Shown here: in pieces, positions 16,380-26,183 of the stretch
Layout of the letters: each line of letters opens with the position of its first letter
How positions within the stretch are numbered: position 1 is the stretch's first letter
DNA from: Dokdonella sp.
Lineage (GTDB): Bacteria > Pseudomonadota > Gammaproteobacteria > Xanthomonadales > Rhodanobacteraceae
Assembly: GCA_023228465.1 (NCBI GenBank)
Contig: JALOBC010000023.1
Location: 1-41,639 of the forward strand
DNA: 41,639 nt
Direction of reading: 5' to 3'
Notes under the pieces: model-generated
Told to the model about the DNA's origin: nothing
What the model saw: only the letters and a program-made list of their open reading frames with translations
The model's database searches: none
Made by a program: the position numbers and the translations under genes

Positions 16380-16664
16380 GGGCGGATTCTAGCCGCCTGC
16401 CCGGCACCCATACCGCCCCGCGAACGGTTTCAGCCGCGAATGCTTCCGGTCAGCCTTCGTCCGCGCGTCGCATTGCGCCGGGCACACGCCCCGCGGGGTG
16501 TGCTTGCGCGCCGTGCCCGGTGACCGGAGCCCTGCTGCCACGGCCGGCCAGGGCCGATTCCAGGCCCGGGTGTCGCTCGGCCCGGGCCGCGGGTGGCAAT
16601 TGCCCGAAGGGATGCAGCGCAGCCGCCGACATGGCACCATCCCCCCGGGGACAGGGAGATGGGC
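16380..16664. other. Divergent intergenic region, GTPase gene and hybrid sensor
   Basis: It is 285 bp long. Besides the TAGAAT box it holds a palindrome-like stretch at 16482-16503 (GCACA ... CCCCGCGGGG ... TGTGC), a possible operator for the sensor gene. No coding frame is convincing. Confidence 0.4.
16386..16391 (-). promoter_or_regulatory. -10-like TAGAAT box directly before the GTPase start
   Basis: On the minus strand GGCGG-CTAGAAT-CCGCC places TAGAAT inside a small inverted repeat, with only 6 nt between the hexamer and ATG 16379. A transcript from it would start at or near the A of the ATG. Confidence 0.45.
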
Positions 16665-19600
16665 ATGCGACGATTGCTTGCGCTGCCGTTGCTTGGGGCT
16701 TTCGTGGCACTGGCGGCACCGCCGCCGGCAGCCCCGCAGTTCATGCAACTGGGGGTTGAGGACGGTTTGCCGTCCAGCGTGGCCTACAAGGTCGTGCAGG
16801 ATCACGAGGGCTTCCTCTGGTTCGGCACCCAGGACGGCCTGGCGCGCTACGACGGCACTGGATTCCGCATCTTCCGGCATGAACCGGCCAATCCGGCATC
16901 GCTGGCCTCCAACGACGTGTCTTCCATCCTGATCGACCGCGACGGGCGCCTGTGGTGCGGTGGCGAGACCTCCGGGCTCAACCGCCTGGAAGCCGACGGA
17001 GAATCGTTCACCCACTGGCGCCACCGCGCGGGCGAGCTGGGCACACTCGGCAGCGACGATGTGTTCGCGCTGGCCCAGGATGCCGATGGCGCGATCTGGG
17101 TGGGCACCTATCTGGGTGGACTCAATCGCCTGCAACCGGATGGCAGCTTCCTGCACGTGGACCATGACGCCGAGGATCCGGCCAGCCTGCGCTCGAACAC
17201 GGTCTATGCACTGCACGCGGACTCGGGTGGCAGGCTGTGGATCGGCACCGACGCCGGCCTCGACGTGCGCGAACCCGATGGGCGCATCGTGCACGTGGAC
17301 CTGCCGCCGTTCGCCGCCCGCGCCGGTCCCCCGGTGGTCACCGCCTTCCTGAAGGAAGCCTCCGGAAGCACCCTGGTAGGTACGGCCAAGGGGCTGTTCC
17401 GCGTGGATGGCGATCTCGCCTACAGCGACGAGCTGATGCCGATGACGCCGCCCCTGCGGGTGTCGGCCCTGGCCGTCACCGGGGATGGTGCGCTGTGGGT
17501 GGGCACGCTGCGCGGTGTCTCGCGCCTGGGGCGCTCCGGTCAACTGCAATCCTGGCGTGGCAATCCGGGCCTTCCCGGTGCCTATCCCGGTACCCGCACC
17601 ATGAGCATCCTCGGCGACCACGAAGGCAACACCTGGTTCGCGCTGTTCGATGGGGGTATTGCGCACCTGCCGCCACATTGGCGCAACTTCGCCACGTTCC
17701 GTCACATCCCGGGTGACCCGACCAGCCTCGCCAGTTCGCGCGTGCGTGCCGTTGGCATCGAGGAGACGCGAGCCATCTGGGTGGCGGGTGGCGATGACAG
17801 CCTCGATCGCATCGAGCGCGCCAGCGGCGAAATCACCCACTGGGGGGAGCGCCTGGGTCTGGGCAACAGCCGTCTGGTCGCGGTCCTGCCGGACGGCGAC
17901 GAACACGTGTGGCTCGGTACCCAGACGGCCTTGCGCCGCTATTCGCTGACCGGCGGTGCCGCGCTTGAACTGCCGGTCGACCTGGTACGCGAGGATGCCT
18001 TGCCGCCCGGCATTTTCGACCAGTTGCGCCCCGCCCACGACGGGGGTTTGTGGGTGGCGTCGCGCGGCGGCGGCGTGGCCCGCGTGGGGGGCGAACCGCC
18101 ACGCGTGCTGGCACGCTACCTCCCGGCCAGCGGCACCCTTGCCAACAGCGACATCAGCGACCTGGCGATCGACCCTGCAGGACGGCCGTGGGTCGCTACC
18201 GCGGCTGGCGTCGAGCGCTTCGATCCGGGCGCGAACCGCTTTGCGGCGGTGCCCGGCCTGCCCGAAGATGCGGTGCATGCGCTGGCTTTCGCAGCCGATG
18301 GGCGCTTGTGGCTGCATCGGCTGGGTGCCCTGGAGCGCTGGTGGGTCGAGGGCCCGCTGGTGCGCCTCGAGCAACGCATCGATGCCGCGCAGGGCTGGCC
18401 GGCGATGCGTGCGCTGGCGCTGGCGGTGGCGGCGAACGATACGGTCTGGGTGACCTCGCTGCGCGGTCTGTGGCGGGTGGATGGCATGCTGCGTGAAGTC
18501 CGCCGCTTCGATGCGCGTGATGGCCTGCCCAGCCAGGAGTTCATGCCGGGGGCGTTGCAGATGACGCCCGATGGCACCCTGGTGGCCGGCAGCGTCAGCG
18601 GCGTGGTGGCCTTCGATCCGCTCGTCCTGCGTCTGGATCTGCCACCGCCTCCGCTGCATGTGACGGCGGTGCATGTGCGTCGCGACGGCGAAACGGTGGC
18701 CTTGAATGCGCGCGCGCCGATTCGCCTGGGCCATGCAGATCGTGAGTTCGAGGTCGAGGCGCGCGCCTTGTCCTATGCGAATCCGGCGGCCAACCGCTAC
18801 CGCTTCCGGCTGGACGGGGTGGATGCCGACTGGATCGAAAACGCGCGCGGGGTGCGCCAATGGTCGCGCCTGCCCGCGGGCGACTTCCGCCTGGAAATAC
18901 GCGCCACCAACGCCGGCCGCGACTGGAGCGAGCTGGCCACGCCACTGTCGATCACCGTTGCGCGACCGCCGTGGGCCAGCGTCTGGGCCTTTGCCCTGTA
19001 TGCCCTGGCCCTGCTGCTGGTCGTGACCCAGGCCGTGCGCACCTGGCGCGCGCGCACCCAGCGCCGCCAGGCGCAGGCCCTGGTCGAGGCCAAGTCGGCC
19101 TTCCTGGCAACCATGAGCCACGAGATCCGCACGCCCATGACCGGCGTCCTGGGCATGAGCGAGTTGCTGCTCGGCACCTCGCTCGACCCACGCCAACGCG
19201 GTTACGTGCAGGCGATCCACCAGTCCGGCGAGATGATGCTGCGCCTGATCAACGACAGCCTGGATCTCACCCGCATCGACGCCGGCAAGCTGAGCCTGGA
19301 CGAACAGCCGTTTGCCCCGGCGGCGGTTGCGCGCGAGGTGCTGGAACTGCAAAGGCCGCTGGCCCAGCGCAAGGGACTGGTGCTGGAACTGGAGATCGCC
19401 GAAGGCGTGCCTGCGCAGATGTGGGGCGACGCCCTGCGTGTCAAGCAGGTGTTGCTGAACCTCGTCAACAACGCCATCAAGTTCACCGACCGCGGTCGCG
19501 TCGCGCTGCAGCTGGCCCGGCTGGATGACGAGCGCCTCGGCTGCCGCGTGCTCGATACCGGCCCGGGCATGTCGGCGGAGTTCCGCGCGCGCCTGTTCCG

Positions 19601-20207
19601 ACGCTTCGAGCAGGGCGCCGGCGTGGTGCGGCGGCATGGCGGCAGCGGGCTGGGACTGGCCATCTGCCGTGAGCTGGCCGAACTCATGGGCGGCACGATC
19701 GCGGTGACCAGTGAGCCGGGGCGGGGCAGCACGTTCGACCTGCTGCTGCCGATCCGCGGCAGCGGTCAGGCGGTGGCGGACGCGAGCGTGCCGGGGGACG
19801 CCGCGCCTGCGCCAGCCGAAGCACTCGAGGTCCTGCTCGTGGAAGACGACGCCATCATCGCCGAGGTCGTTGCCGGCTTGCTGGAACGCCAGGGTTGTAC
19901 GGCCACACATGTGGCCAATGGCCTGGATGCCCTTGGCCGCCTGGCGGCCGCCCGCTTCGACATTGCCCTGCTCGATCTGGACCTGCCCGGCATCGATGGC
20001 CTGCAGCTCGCGCGCATGATCCGCCAGGCCGGCTACGCCGACCTGCCGCTGCTGGCGGTCACCGCGCGTGCACGCGGGGACGAGGAGCAGGCCGTGATGG
20101 CGGCCGGCATGGACGGGCTGCTGCGCAAGCCGCCTACCGAACAGCGACTCGCGCAGGCCATCGCGGCGGCCAGGGAACGGCGCCGCGCCGTGGCCGCTTC
20201 GGGTTGA
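16665..20207 (+). CDS. Hybrid two-component sensor: beta-propeller/Y_Y_Y sensor, HisKA, HATPase, receiver
   Basis: The 1180-aa protein begins with a signal peptide ([18 protein letters not shown]). A periplasmic region to about residue 760 has many propeller repeats (for example [37 protein letters not shown]) and ends with a Y_Y_Y domain ([14 protein letters not shown]). One membrane helix (about 766-788) leads to HisKA with His819 ([17 protein letters not shown]), then HATPase_c ([26 protein letters not shown]). The C-terminal receiver has Asp1104 in [11 protein letters not shown]. There is no DNA-binding output. AGGGAG lies 6 nt before ATG 16665; ATG 16659 is too close to it. Such sensors often detect polysaccharide or surface signals; the ligand here is unknown. 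Confidence 0.93.
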   Translation: MRRLLALPLLGAFVALAAPPPAAPQFMQLGVEDGLPSSVAYKVVQDHEGFLWFGTQDGLARYDGTGFRIFRHEPANPASLASNDVSSILIDRDGRLWCGGETSGLNRLEADGESFTHWRHRAGELGTLGSDDVFALAQDADGAIWVGTYLGGLNRLQPDGSFLHVDHDAEDPASLRSNTVYALHADSGGRLWIGTDAGLDVREPDGRIVHVDLPPFAARAGPPVVTAFLKEASGSTLVGTAKGLFRVDGDLAYSDELMPMTPPLRVSALAVTGDGALWVGTLRGVSRLGRSGQLQSWRGNPGLPGAYPGTRTMSILGDHEGNTWFALFDGGIAHLPPHWRNFATFRHIPGDPTSLASSRVRAVGIEETRAIWVAGGDDSLDRIERASGEITHWGERLGLGNSRLVAVLPDGDEHVWLGTQTALRRYSLTGGAALELPVDLVREDALPPGIFDQLRPAHDGGLWVASRGGGVARVGGEPPRVLARYLPASGTLANSDISDLAIDPAGRPWVATAAGVERFDPGANRFAAVPGLPEDAVHALAFAADGRLWLHRLGALERWWVEGPLVRLEQRIDAAQGWPAMRALALAVAANDTVWVTSLRGLWRVDGMLREVRRFDARDGLPSQEFMPGALQMTPDGTLVAGSVSGVVAFDPLVLRLDLPPPPLHVTAVHVRRDGETVALNARAPIRLGHADREFEVEARALSYANPAANRYRFRLDGVDADWIENARGVRQWSRLPAGDFRLEIRATNAGRDWSELATPLSITVARPPWASVWAFALYALALLLVVTQAVRTWRARTQRRQAQALVEAKSAFLATMSHEIRTPMTGVLGMSELLLGTSLDPRQRGYVQAIHQSGEMMLRLINDSLDLTRIDAGKLSLDEQPFAPAAVAREVLELQRPLAQRKGLVLELEIAEGVPAQMWGDALRVKQVLLNLVNNAIKFTDRGRVALQLARLDDERLGCRVLDTGPGMSAEFRARLFRRFEQGAGVVRRHGGSGLGLAICRELAELMGGTIAVTSEPGRGSTFDLLLPIRGSGQAVADASVPGDAAPAPAEALEVLLVEDDAIIAEVVAGLLERQGCTATHVANGLDALGRLAAARFDIALLDLDLPGIDGLQLARMIRQAGYADLPLLAVTARARGDEEQAVMAAGMDGLLRKPPTEQRLAQAIAAARERRRAVAASG

Positions 20208-20240
20208 AGGGGGTGACGGTGCATTGCGCAGCCGGTCGAT

Positions 20241-20810
20241 TCAGCCTGGTCGGCCGGCTTGCAGATGCTGGCGCAGCCAGCCACAGGCTGCGTTCCAGTC
20301 GCGGGCCACGGTGCGTGGACACAGCGCGAGCTCGTGGGCGATCTCGGCGAACTCCAGGCCCTCGAAATGGTGCAGATGAAACACCCGCGCCCGGCGGACA
20401 TGGCGGGTGCCCAACAGCTCGAGTGCATGCAGCAGGTCGAGCCGGTCGCCGCACGAGCGCACCACCGTGATCTGTTCCACGTCCAGGTCGATCCGCATGA
20501 ATCCGCCGCCACGCTTGAGTGCCGCGCTCTGGCGCCGGGCATCGTCGCGCACCTGGTGCATGGTGCGCACGGCCAGCGCGATGAGGTGCGCGCGATCGTG
20601 CAGCGCGAGCTTGCTTTCGGCGAGTCTTATCCAGGTCTCGTGGACGAGCACGGCCGGTGGCATCAGGCCGTGGTCGCCGTGCATGAGCCGGCGGGCGTGC
20701 CGGCACAGGTCGTCGTATGGGAAGGCGAACCAGGCCTGGTGATGCGCGCAGTGCGCGGGTCGACCTTGCAGCGTCGTGGTCGCGCTGGAGAGGTTGTCAG
20801 CCAAGCCCAT
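20241..20810 (-). CDS. ECF-like RNA polymerase sigma factor (SigZ/TIGR02999-type)
   Basis: The 189-aa product matches the ECF-like group by LVHETWIRLAE, DRAHLIALAVRTMHQVRDDARR and KRGGG (region 2), and by ARVFHLHHFEGLEFAEIAHEL with CPRTVARDWNAACGWLR (region 4 helix-turn-helix). The first 35 residues are less typical of the family. ATG 20810 is the first start in frame with a loose GGGGA site upstream. No anti-sigma gene is adjacent. It converges with the hybrid sensor, leaving a 33-bp gap, and lies beside two secreted-protein genes on its own strand that it might control. Confidence 0.85.
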   Translation of the reverse strand: MGLADNLSSATTTLQGRPAHCAHHQAWFAFPYDDLCRHARRLMHGDHGLMPPAVLVHETWIRLAESKLALHDRAHLIALAVRTMHQVRDDARRQSAALKRGGGFMRIDLDVEQITVVRSCGDRLDLLHALELLGTRHVRRARVFHLHHFEGLEFAEIAHELALCPRTVARDWNAACGWLRQHLQAGRPG

Positions 20811-21098
20811 GGCATGGGTCCCCGGGATGTGACCTGGATCTGCATCCGTGGCCGAGCGGCACGCCTAGTATGTGCGTGTTGCGGGTGCGCCGCAACGCAG
20901 CTGCGCGCAGCGCCCGGCAACACGCCGACGGTGCGGTTGGCACTGGAAATCGGGCACCCGGAAAGTCACAGGCGACCGCAGTGGCCCTCGCCAGGCGCGT
21001 GGTCTGCGGCTGGGGCGTCGGCCGTCGGAGCATCGAACAGGCGGAAGCGGCGTCCGGGCCGCGACGCCGGGCGTGCCGGCGTCGCGGATCCGGGGGTA
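20811..21098. other. Intergenic region upstream of the sigma factor
   Basis: It is 288 bp long and contains the strong stem-loop at 21059-21087 plus presumed promoter sequence for the sigma gene. I see no gene here. Confidence 0.4.
21059..21087 (-). terminator. Strong stem-loop after the 107-aa secreted protein gene
   Basis: CCGCGACGCCGG and CCGGCGTCGCGG form a perfect 12-bp stem with a 5-nt loop, 11 bp after the stop of the minus-strand gene. It lacks a U-run but is the strongest hairpin seen in the window and fits a GC-rich terminator. Confidence 0.6.
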
Positions 21099-21422
21099 CT
21101 ACAGCCAGTCGAAGTTGTCGCGGAAAATCGTGTCGCTGTAGCAGACCATCGGCGATACGGCAAGGGTCGCCTTCAGGACATGCCGGCTGCCCAGCTGGTC
21201 GGGTGAATCCGCCGGGACTGCGGATGCGCGGGCCTTGAGGGCGTGCACGCTGCCCTGCTGCACGCCCTGTGCGTAGAACGCATCCTGTACCGGGCTGAGT
21301 CGTGCCTTCAGCGTGAAGTGGCCGGCGGCCTGCAGCGGGGACATCCCCGCGAGTGCCGCCGCGAAGGCCAATCCGCAACACAGGCCGCGTGAGCGGGATC
21401 GGAAATGGAGTGGGCCGGCCAT
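21099..21422 (-). CDS. Small secreted protein with three LKA repeats
   Basis: The 107-aa protein has a signal peptide ending near SPLQA-AGH. The mature part has three short repeats (HFTLKARLS, VHALKARASA, RHVLKATLAV). It ends in CYSDTIFRDNFDWL, which resembles the IFxDGFE-type endings common on secreted Xanthomonadales proteins (my recollection of a recurrent pattern, not a named family). ATG 21422 has GGAG 8 nt upstream. That site overlaps the end of the S74-domain gene, whose stop is 5 bp before the start, so the two are co-translated. The function is unknown. Confidence 0.7.
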   Translation of the reverse strand: MAGPLHFRSRSRGLCCGLAFAAALAGMSPLQAAGHFTLKARLSPVQDAFYAQGVQQGSVHALKARASAVPADSPDQLGSRHVLKATLAVSPMVCYSDTIFRDNFDWL

Positions 21423-21427
21423 GGCAC

Positions 21428-22813
21428 TCACTCCGCGCGGGTCGTCAGGTGCTCGACCTGGGCGGCCAGCTGATCCAGGCGTGCGCGCAGGGCCGCGTTC
21501 TCGGCTTCGAGCTGATCGACCCGGCTGCGTTCGCCGTCGACCTTGCTGTTGAGGCCCTGGATCGCCACCAGCGCCACGCCGTTGGCATCGACGGTGGAGA
21601 TGTGCTGGCTGTCCTTGCCCAGTCCGAAGGCGCTGGCGAAGTCCTCGGCGACCGGGCCCAGATGACGACCTTCGATATCGTCATCAAGGTAGGTCCAGCT
21701 CTGGATGGGCAGCGCCACCAGTCTGGCCAGCACCTCGCCCGCATCGACATTGGCGAACCCCTGCTTGAAGAAGCGGCTGGAGGCATTGGTCCAGGTGCCG
21801 CCGGGCGAGAGATAGGCACCATTGCCGTTGGTCGCATTGGTGCCGACCTTGAACGGCTGGCTGGAGGTGCCAATGGCGTTGAGCAGGCCAAGGGTGTTGT
21901 TGGTGCCAAAGAACATCGCTATGTCGGACGTGCTGGCACTGTGATAGCCGAATGTCATCGCGCTGAAGAAATTGCCGAAATTCCAGCTCTCGTTGCCGGT
22001 AAGCTGCATTGACAGCGATACGGCGCTGCTGCCGTTGGCTGGCGCCAGCGTCAAGGTCTTGTTGAGCGGCGAGCTGCCATCGTCGGCGGTCGAGGTATTG
22101 ATACCCACGCCACCCTTGGCGCCGATGATGAACTGGTCGGGCGCACTGTCCGAATAGGTTCTGGATGAGTCACGGTCGCCCCAGACGAACGAAGCGGTGT
22201 TGTTTGCCAGGCTGTTGTAGCCCCCGGCAAATGAATAATTGCCCTTCGCACCGTTGGACAGGCCAAGCGAAGTCGCATAGAGCCCGGGCGCGGCCGCGCC
22301 GCTCCATGGGTTCAGCTCGACCGCGCCAAAGGCGCCGCGCAGCCGGATTGCAATCTCCGCGTTCTGGCGGATCTGGACTTCCCCGGTGTCGGCCGTGCCC
22401 AGGTAGCTGCCGGGGGGATTGCCGGCGTTGCCATCGAGCGTCCAGCTACCGGGACAGGCACTGCCCGCGGGCGCCACCATGCTGCGACCGTCGAGCGTTT
22501 CCCAGGCGCCGCCGGCGCTGCGCACCGCGACGTCGAGCCAGCCACCTGCCGCGGCGGTGGCCGAAGCGAAGTCCACCCGCGTGCTGAAGTTGCCTTCGTG
22601 CACGTCGACGCCGTACACCTCGACCGGATCGGCGAGCATGCTGCCGCCGCTTTCGGCCGAGTACAGGGTCAGGCGCAGGTCGTAGCGGCCATCCGCCGGG
22701 CCCTCGGCGGTGCTCAGCGAGCCGTGGTAGGTGAAGCTCTCGGCCTGCGCTGGCGGGACGCACAGGCCGGCGAGCGCGATGGCCAGTGCAAGAGGGATCA
22801 GCTGTCTTTTCAT
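21428..22813 (-). CDS. Secreted protein with C-terminal peptidase S74 (intramolecular chaperone) domain
   Basis: The 461-aa protein has a clear signal peptide (MKRQLIPLALAIALAGLCVPPAQA). A beta-rich N-terminal domain (FTYHGSLSTAEGPADGRYDL, residues 27-105) is of the kind seen before tail-fibre-like stalks. The middle is a Gly/Asn/Ser-rich stretch. The S74 domain is at about 350-430 (SSRFFKQGF, LPIQSWTYLDDD, HLGPVAEDFASAFGLG). The end is a short coiled coil (VDQLEAENAALRARLDQL). S74 domains trimerise fibres and often self-cleave, so a trimeric surface or secreted fibre is plausible. Many chromosomal members are not phage genes, and no phage genes are nearby. Confidence 0.88.
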   Translation of the reverse strand: MKRQLIPLALAIALAGLCVPPAQAESFTYHGSLSTAEGPADGRYDLRLTLYSAESGGSMLADPVEVYGVDVHEGNFSTRVDFASATAAAGGWLDVAVRSAGGAWETLDGRSMVAPAGSACPGSWTLDGNAGNPPGSYLGTADTGEVQIRQNAEIAIRLRGAFGAVELNPWSGAAAPGLYATSLGLSNGAKGNYSFAGGYNSLANNTASFVWGDRDSSRTYSDSAPDQFIIGAKGGVGINTSTADDGSSPLNKTLTLAPANGSSAVSLSMQLTGNESWNFGNFFSAMTFGYHSASTSDIAMFFGTNNTLGLLNAIGTSSQPFKVGTNATNGNGAYLSPGGTWTNASSRFFKQGFANVDAGEVLARLVALPIQSWTYLDDDIEGRHLGPVAEDFASAFGLGKDSQHISTVDANGVALVAIQGLNSKVDGERSRVDQLEAENAALRARLDQLAAQVEHLTTRAE

Positions 22814-23018
22814 GCTGTTGGCACTCCATGGGTGGGCGGAACGTCGATCCGCACTACGCTAAACGTAAAATGGAGAGCCCACGCGACATGGGATGCGCGA
22901 CCTGTGGATGACGCGGCATGGCCGGCGATTTGTCGCCTCTGATCGGGGCTGCCGCAAGGTGCACGGCCTGCCACTGCGCCCGCTGCCCGGGCGCTGCGCC
23001 AAGGTTGCGGCGCCGCTT

Positions 23019-23042
23019 CGCGCCGGCAGACCGGCCGGCGCG
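23019..23042 (-). terminator. Stem-loop downstream of hemE
   Basis: CGCGCCGG and CCGGCGCG form a perfect 8-bp stem with an 8-nt loop, about 10 bp after the hemE stop. There is no clear U-tract. Confidence 0.45.
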
Positions 23043-23051
23043 TGCCTGGAT

Positions 23052-24149
23052 TCAGCCCTGCCGGCTGTGTGCGTGCACGGCTTCGACCAGGGCGGCGACG
23101 TGCTCTGGCGGGATGTCCGGGGTAATGCCGTGCCCGAGGTTGAAGACGTGGCCAGGGTACGCTCCGAAGGCATCCAGCACGGCGCGCGCTTCGGCGGCGA
23201 TCACCTGCGGGCTGGCGGCGAGGATGGCCGGATCCAGGTTGCCCTGCAGCGCCACGCGGCTGCCCACGCGCTGGCGGGCCAAGCCGATGTCGATGGTCCA
23301 GTCCACGCCCAGCGCATCGCAGCGCGTGTCGGCCAGTGCTTCCAGATGCCCGTTGGCGCCCTTGGAGAACAGGATCAGCGGCACCTCGCGCGTGGCCGCG
23401 TCGGCCTTGAGCCTGGCGACGATCCCGGTCAGCCAGCGCAGCGAGCATTCATGGAACAGGCGCGGCGCCAGCAGGCCGCCCCAGGTATCGAACACCATCA
23501 GCGCCTGGGCACCGGCTGCGACCTGGGCGGCCAGGTAGACCGCAACGGCCTCGGCCAGCACCTCGAGCAGGCGCTGCATGCTGGCCGGGTCTTCCAGCGC
23601 CAGCGCCTTGGCGCGCGCGAAGCTGGCCGATCCGCCACCCTCGATCATGTAGCAGGCCAGCGTCCAGGGGCTGCCGGAAAAGCCGATCAACGGCACGCGA
23701 TCATTCAGCTCGCGGCGGATCAGGCGCACCGCATCGGTCACATAACCCAGGTCGGCTTGCATGTCCGGCACGCCGAGGCGCTCGATGTCGGCGCGGCTGC
23801 GCAGCGGACGGGCGAACTTCGGACCCTCGCCGTCGACGAAGTGCAGGCCCAGGCCCATCGCGTCGGGGATGGTGAGGATGTCGGAAAAGAGGATCGCCGC
23901 ATCGAGCGGGAAACGCGCCAGTGGCTGCAGGGTGACCTCGCAGGCCAACTCCGGCGTCTGCGCCAAGGCCATGAAGCTGCCGGCGCGGGCACGCGTGGCG
24001 CGGTATTCGGGCAGGTAGCGTCCTGCCTGGCGCATGATCCAGATGGGCGTCTTGTCCACGCTCTGGCGGCGCAGGGCGCGCAGGAAGCGGTGATCGGGGG
24101 CGGCGCCGGGCGCCGCGGGGGAACTGGAATCAACCTGCATGGGGGCCAT
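23052..24149 (-). CDS. hemE: Uroporphyrinogen decarboxylase
   Basis: This cytoplasmic enzyme of haem biosynthesis converts uroporphyrinogen III to coproporphyrinogen III. The 365-aa protein has the signature [16 protein letters not shown] (about 35-50), the catalytic-aspartate segment [14 protein letters not shown] and the FNLGHGI motif near the C-terminus. The length matches the family (about 355). ATG 24149 with AGGGA upstream is chosen; ATG 24140 is an alternative. It overlaps the WGR-domain gene by 20 bp, indicating coupling. Confidence 0.97.
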   Translation of the reverse strand: MAPMQVDSSSPAAPGAAPDHRFLRALRRQSVDKTPIWIMRQAGRYLPEYRATRARAGSFMALAQTPELACEVTLQPLARFPLDAAILFSDILTIPDAMGLGLHFVDGEGPKFARPLRSRADIERLGVPDMQADLGYVTDAVRLIRRELNDRVPLIGFSGSPWTLACYMIEGGGSASFARAKALALEDPASMQRLLEVLAEAVAVYLAAQVAAGAQALMVFDTWGGLLAPRLFHECSLRWLTGIVARLKADAATREVPLILFSKGANGHLEALADTRCDALGVDWTIDIGLARQRVGSRVALQGNLDPAILAASPQVIAAEARAVLDAFGAYPGHVFNLGHGITPDIPPEHVAALVEAVHAHSRQG

Positions 24150-24390
24150 CGAATCCCTGGCTGAACATGACCTGGAAGCCGCGCTTGAGTTGCGTGTCGC
24201 GGGTGTGTTCGAACGCGCTCAGGGCCGCGTCGCGTTCGAGGAAAAGGTCGCGCTTGCTGCTGGCCCGGCTGCCCGGCTGCCCCCATTCACGAAACAGCAG
24301 CCAGCCGCCGAGCAGATCCTGCTCGAGCACGATCTGGTAATAGCGGGGCGGGTCGCTGCCGGATGGCCGGGTCTGCATGAAAACGCGCAT
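24130..24390 (-). CDS. Small WGR-domain protein
   Basis: The 86-aa protein is essentially one WGR domain: [26 protein letters not shown], and a helical end ([18 protein letters not shown]). WGR domains bind nucleic acid in PARPs and occur as small stand-alone proteins in proteobacteria, where the role is unknown. The position between aroB and hemE is, to my knowledge, conserved in Xanthomonadales. ATG 24390 lies 6 nt after a TACAAT box and has no clear ribosome-binding site, so it may be translated from a leaderless transcript. Confidence 0.88.
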   Translation of the reverse strand: MRVFMQTRPSGSDPPRYYQIVLEQDLLGGWLLFREWGQPGSRASSKRDLFLERDAALSAFEHTRDTQLKRGFQVMFSQGFDGPHAG

Positions 24391-24396
24391 GGGTCC

Positions 24397-24402
24397 ATTG
24401 TA
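24397..24402 (-). promoter_or_regulatory. -10-like TACAAT box before the WGR-hemE pair
   Basis: On the minus strand GGG-TACAAT-GGACCC-ATG leaves 6 nt between hexamer and start codon. A TGACGC sequence lies 18 nt upstream of the hexamer as a possible -35. This would give WGR-hemE its own leaderless promoter inside the aro operon. Confidence 0.5.
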
Positions 24403-24423
24403 CCCGGGCCCGCCGCGCGAGCG

Positions 24424-25518
24424 TCACGCCGGGCCCGCCAGCGCCTGCTCCAGCACGCTGCGCACCGCCGCGGGAGCGACGCCCGCCACGGTTTCGGCCG
24501 CGCCGATGCCGCGCCACAGCACCAGGCGCAACTGGCCGCCAAGGTTCTTCTTGTCCAGGCGCATCAGTTCGAGCAGGCGGAGTGGGTCGCACGCCGGCGG
24601 GCGGGTCGGCAACTGCAGCGCATCCAGCAAGGCGGCCAGGCGCGCGGCATCGGCGCTGGGCGCGCGTCCCAGCTCGCCGGACAACCGCGCTGCCAGCAGC
24701 ATGCCGATGGCCACCGCCTCGCCGTGCAGCAACTGCTCGTAACCCGTGGCCGCTTCCAGCGCGTGGCCGAAGGTGTGGCCGAAGTTGAGCAGCGCACGTT
24801 CGCCCTGTTCATGCTCGTCGCGCGCGACCACGCCGGCCTTGTGGCGGCAGCTGGATGCGATCGCCTCGACCAGGGCAGCCTCATCACGGCGCAGCAGGGC
24901 ATCGACATGCGCCTCCAGCCAGGCGAAGAATCCGGGGTCGCCGATGGCGCCGTACTTGACCACCTCGGCGAGGCCCGCGCGGTACTCGCGGGCGGGCAGG
25001 CTGGCGAGCGCCGTGGTGTCGGCGATCACCGCGCGCGGCTGGTGGAAGGCGCCGACCAGGTTCTTGCCGGCCGGCAGGTTGACGCCGGTCTTGCCGCCGA
25101 CCGATGAATCGACCATGGCAAGCAGCGTGGTCGGCATCTGCACGAAGTCGATGCCGCGCATCCAGCAGGCCGCGGCGAAGCCGGCCAGGTCGCCGATGAC
25201 GCCGCCGCCCAGGGCGATGAGGGTGGCGTCACGACTGGCGCCGAGCCGTGCCAAGGCCTCGAAGATGCGTTCCGCACTGGCCAGGGTCTTGTGCGCCTCG
25301 CCGTCGGGCAGGATCAGCTCGGCATGCTCGAAACCGGCGAGGCCGGCCGTGACGCGCGCCAGGTACAACGGCGCGATGGTGGCGTTCGTCACCACCAGCA
25401 CGTGGCGCCCCCGCAGGGCCGGACGCCAGAGGGCGGCATCGGCCAGCAACGCGCGGCCGATGCGGATCGGGTAGCTGCGCGCGCCCAGTCCGACTTCCAG
25501 GCAGCGGGATGCATTCAT
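24424..25518 (-). CDS. aroB: 3-Dehydroquinate synthase
   Basis: This is the second step of the shikimate pathway (DAHP to 3-dehydroquinate, NAD and divalent-metal dependent). The 364-aa protein has the NAD-binding [11 protein letters not shown], the [19 protein letters not shown] motif and the metal-binding histidines in [14 protein letters not shown]. The length matches the family. Its start overlaps the end of aroK by 4 bp, so the two are translationally coupled. Confidence 0.97.
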   Translation of the reverse strand: MNASRCLEVGLGARSYPIRIGRALLADAALWRPALRGRHVLVVTNATIAPLYLARVTAGLAGFEHAELILPDGEAHKTLASAERIFEALARLGASRDATLIALGGGVIGDLAGFAAACWMRGIDFVQMPTTLLAMVDSSVGGKTGVNLPAGKNLVGAFHQPRAVIADTTALASLPAREYRAGLAEVVKYGAIGDPGFFAWLEAHVDALLRRDEAALVEAIASSCRHKAGVVARDEHEQGERALLNFGHTFGHALEAATGYEQLLHGEAVAIGMLLAARLSGELGRAPSADAARLAALLDALQLPTRPPACDPLRLLELMRLDKKNLGGQLRLVLWRGIGAAETVAGVAPAAVRSVLEQALAGPA

Positions 25519-26066
25519 GCGGAAGCCTCGATGGGACCGCGCTGCCAGCGCGCTTCGAGCAGGTCCAACAGGTCATGGGCGGCGTGCAAGCTGCTCCCCG
25601 GGCCGCCGCTCGGCACGCGCAGGTCGGCGACCTCGGCGTACAGCGGATTGCGCTCGGCGGCCATGCGCTCCAGGCGCAGGCGCCGGTCCGGCGCCTGCAG
25701 CAGCGGGCGCTGGCGGTCACGTGACAGGCGCGCCAGTTGTGCTTCGACGGGCGTATCGAGCCACACCACGAAGCCGCGCTCGTGCAGCCGACGGCGATTG
25801 TCGGCAGCCAGCACCGCACCGCCCCCGGTCGCAAGCACGCAGCCGCGACGGGCGCTGTGCTCGTCCAGCAGCGCGCTCTCGCGGCGGCGGAAGCCGGCTT
25901 CCCCTTCCAGATCGAAGATCAGGCTGACCGGCGCCCCGGTACGTGCCTCGATTTCCTGATCGAGGTCGAAGAAGGGCAGGCGGTAGAGTTCGGCGACATG
26001 GCGACCGACAGTCGTCTTGCCGGCCCCCATCGGGCCGACCAGGAACAGGTTGGGCGCGGGGTTCAT
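25515..26066 (-). CDS. aroK: Shikimate kinase
   Basis: This enzyme phosphorylates shikimate with ATP. The 183-aa protein has the Walker A motif [12 protein letters not shown] (about 11-22), the shikimate-binding DLDQEIE and FRRRES segments, LATGGGAV, and the lid region RQRPLL. It is first gene of the aroK-aroB-WGR-hemE run. No Shine-Dalgarno is visible before ATG 26066; a TGCTAGCAT extended -10 sits 7 nt upstream. Confidence 0.97.
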   Translation of the reverse strand: MNPAPNLFLVGPMGAGKTTVGRHVAELYRLPFFDLDQEIEARTGAPVSLIFDLEGEAGFRRRESALLDEHSARRGCVLATGGGAVLAADNRRRLHERGFVVWLDTPVEAQLARLSRDRQRPLLQAPDRRLRLERMAAERNPLYAEVADLRVPSGGPGSSLHAAHDLLDLLEARWQRGPIEASA

Positions 26067-26073
26067 GGGCGCG

Positions 26074-26082
26074 ATGCTAGCA
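26074..26082 (-). promoter_or_regulatory. Extended -10 TGCTAGCAT before aroK
   Basis: The hexamer TAGCAT with TG-n extension ends 7 nt before the aroK ATG, predicting transcription start at the start codon. The same nonamer precedes pdxH at 35471-35479. Confidence 0.5.
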
Positions 26083-26183
26083 GGCCGGCAGCGGATCAGC
26101 CGCGCTCCTGGTCTTGCTGGACCCTTGATGCTTGCGCGAAGGCTCCCGCGTCGGATGCTTGCCGATCCGGACTGCCGGGTCGC

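Noticed and set aside
16389-19910. 1173-aa open frame on the minus strand opposite the hybrid sensor
   Set aside because: It is a shadow of a recognised hybrid histidine kinase; no domain, His/Arg/Gln-rich, no ribosome-binding site.
21428-22813. Prophage interpretation of the S74 tail-fibre-like gene
   Set aside because: It has a Sec signal peptide and no other phage genes are around, so a chromosomal secreted protein is more likely.
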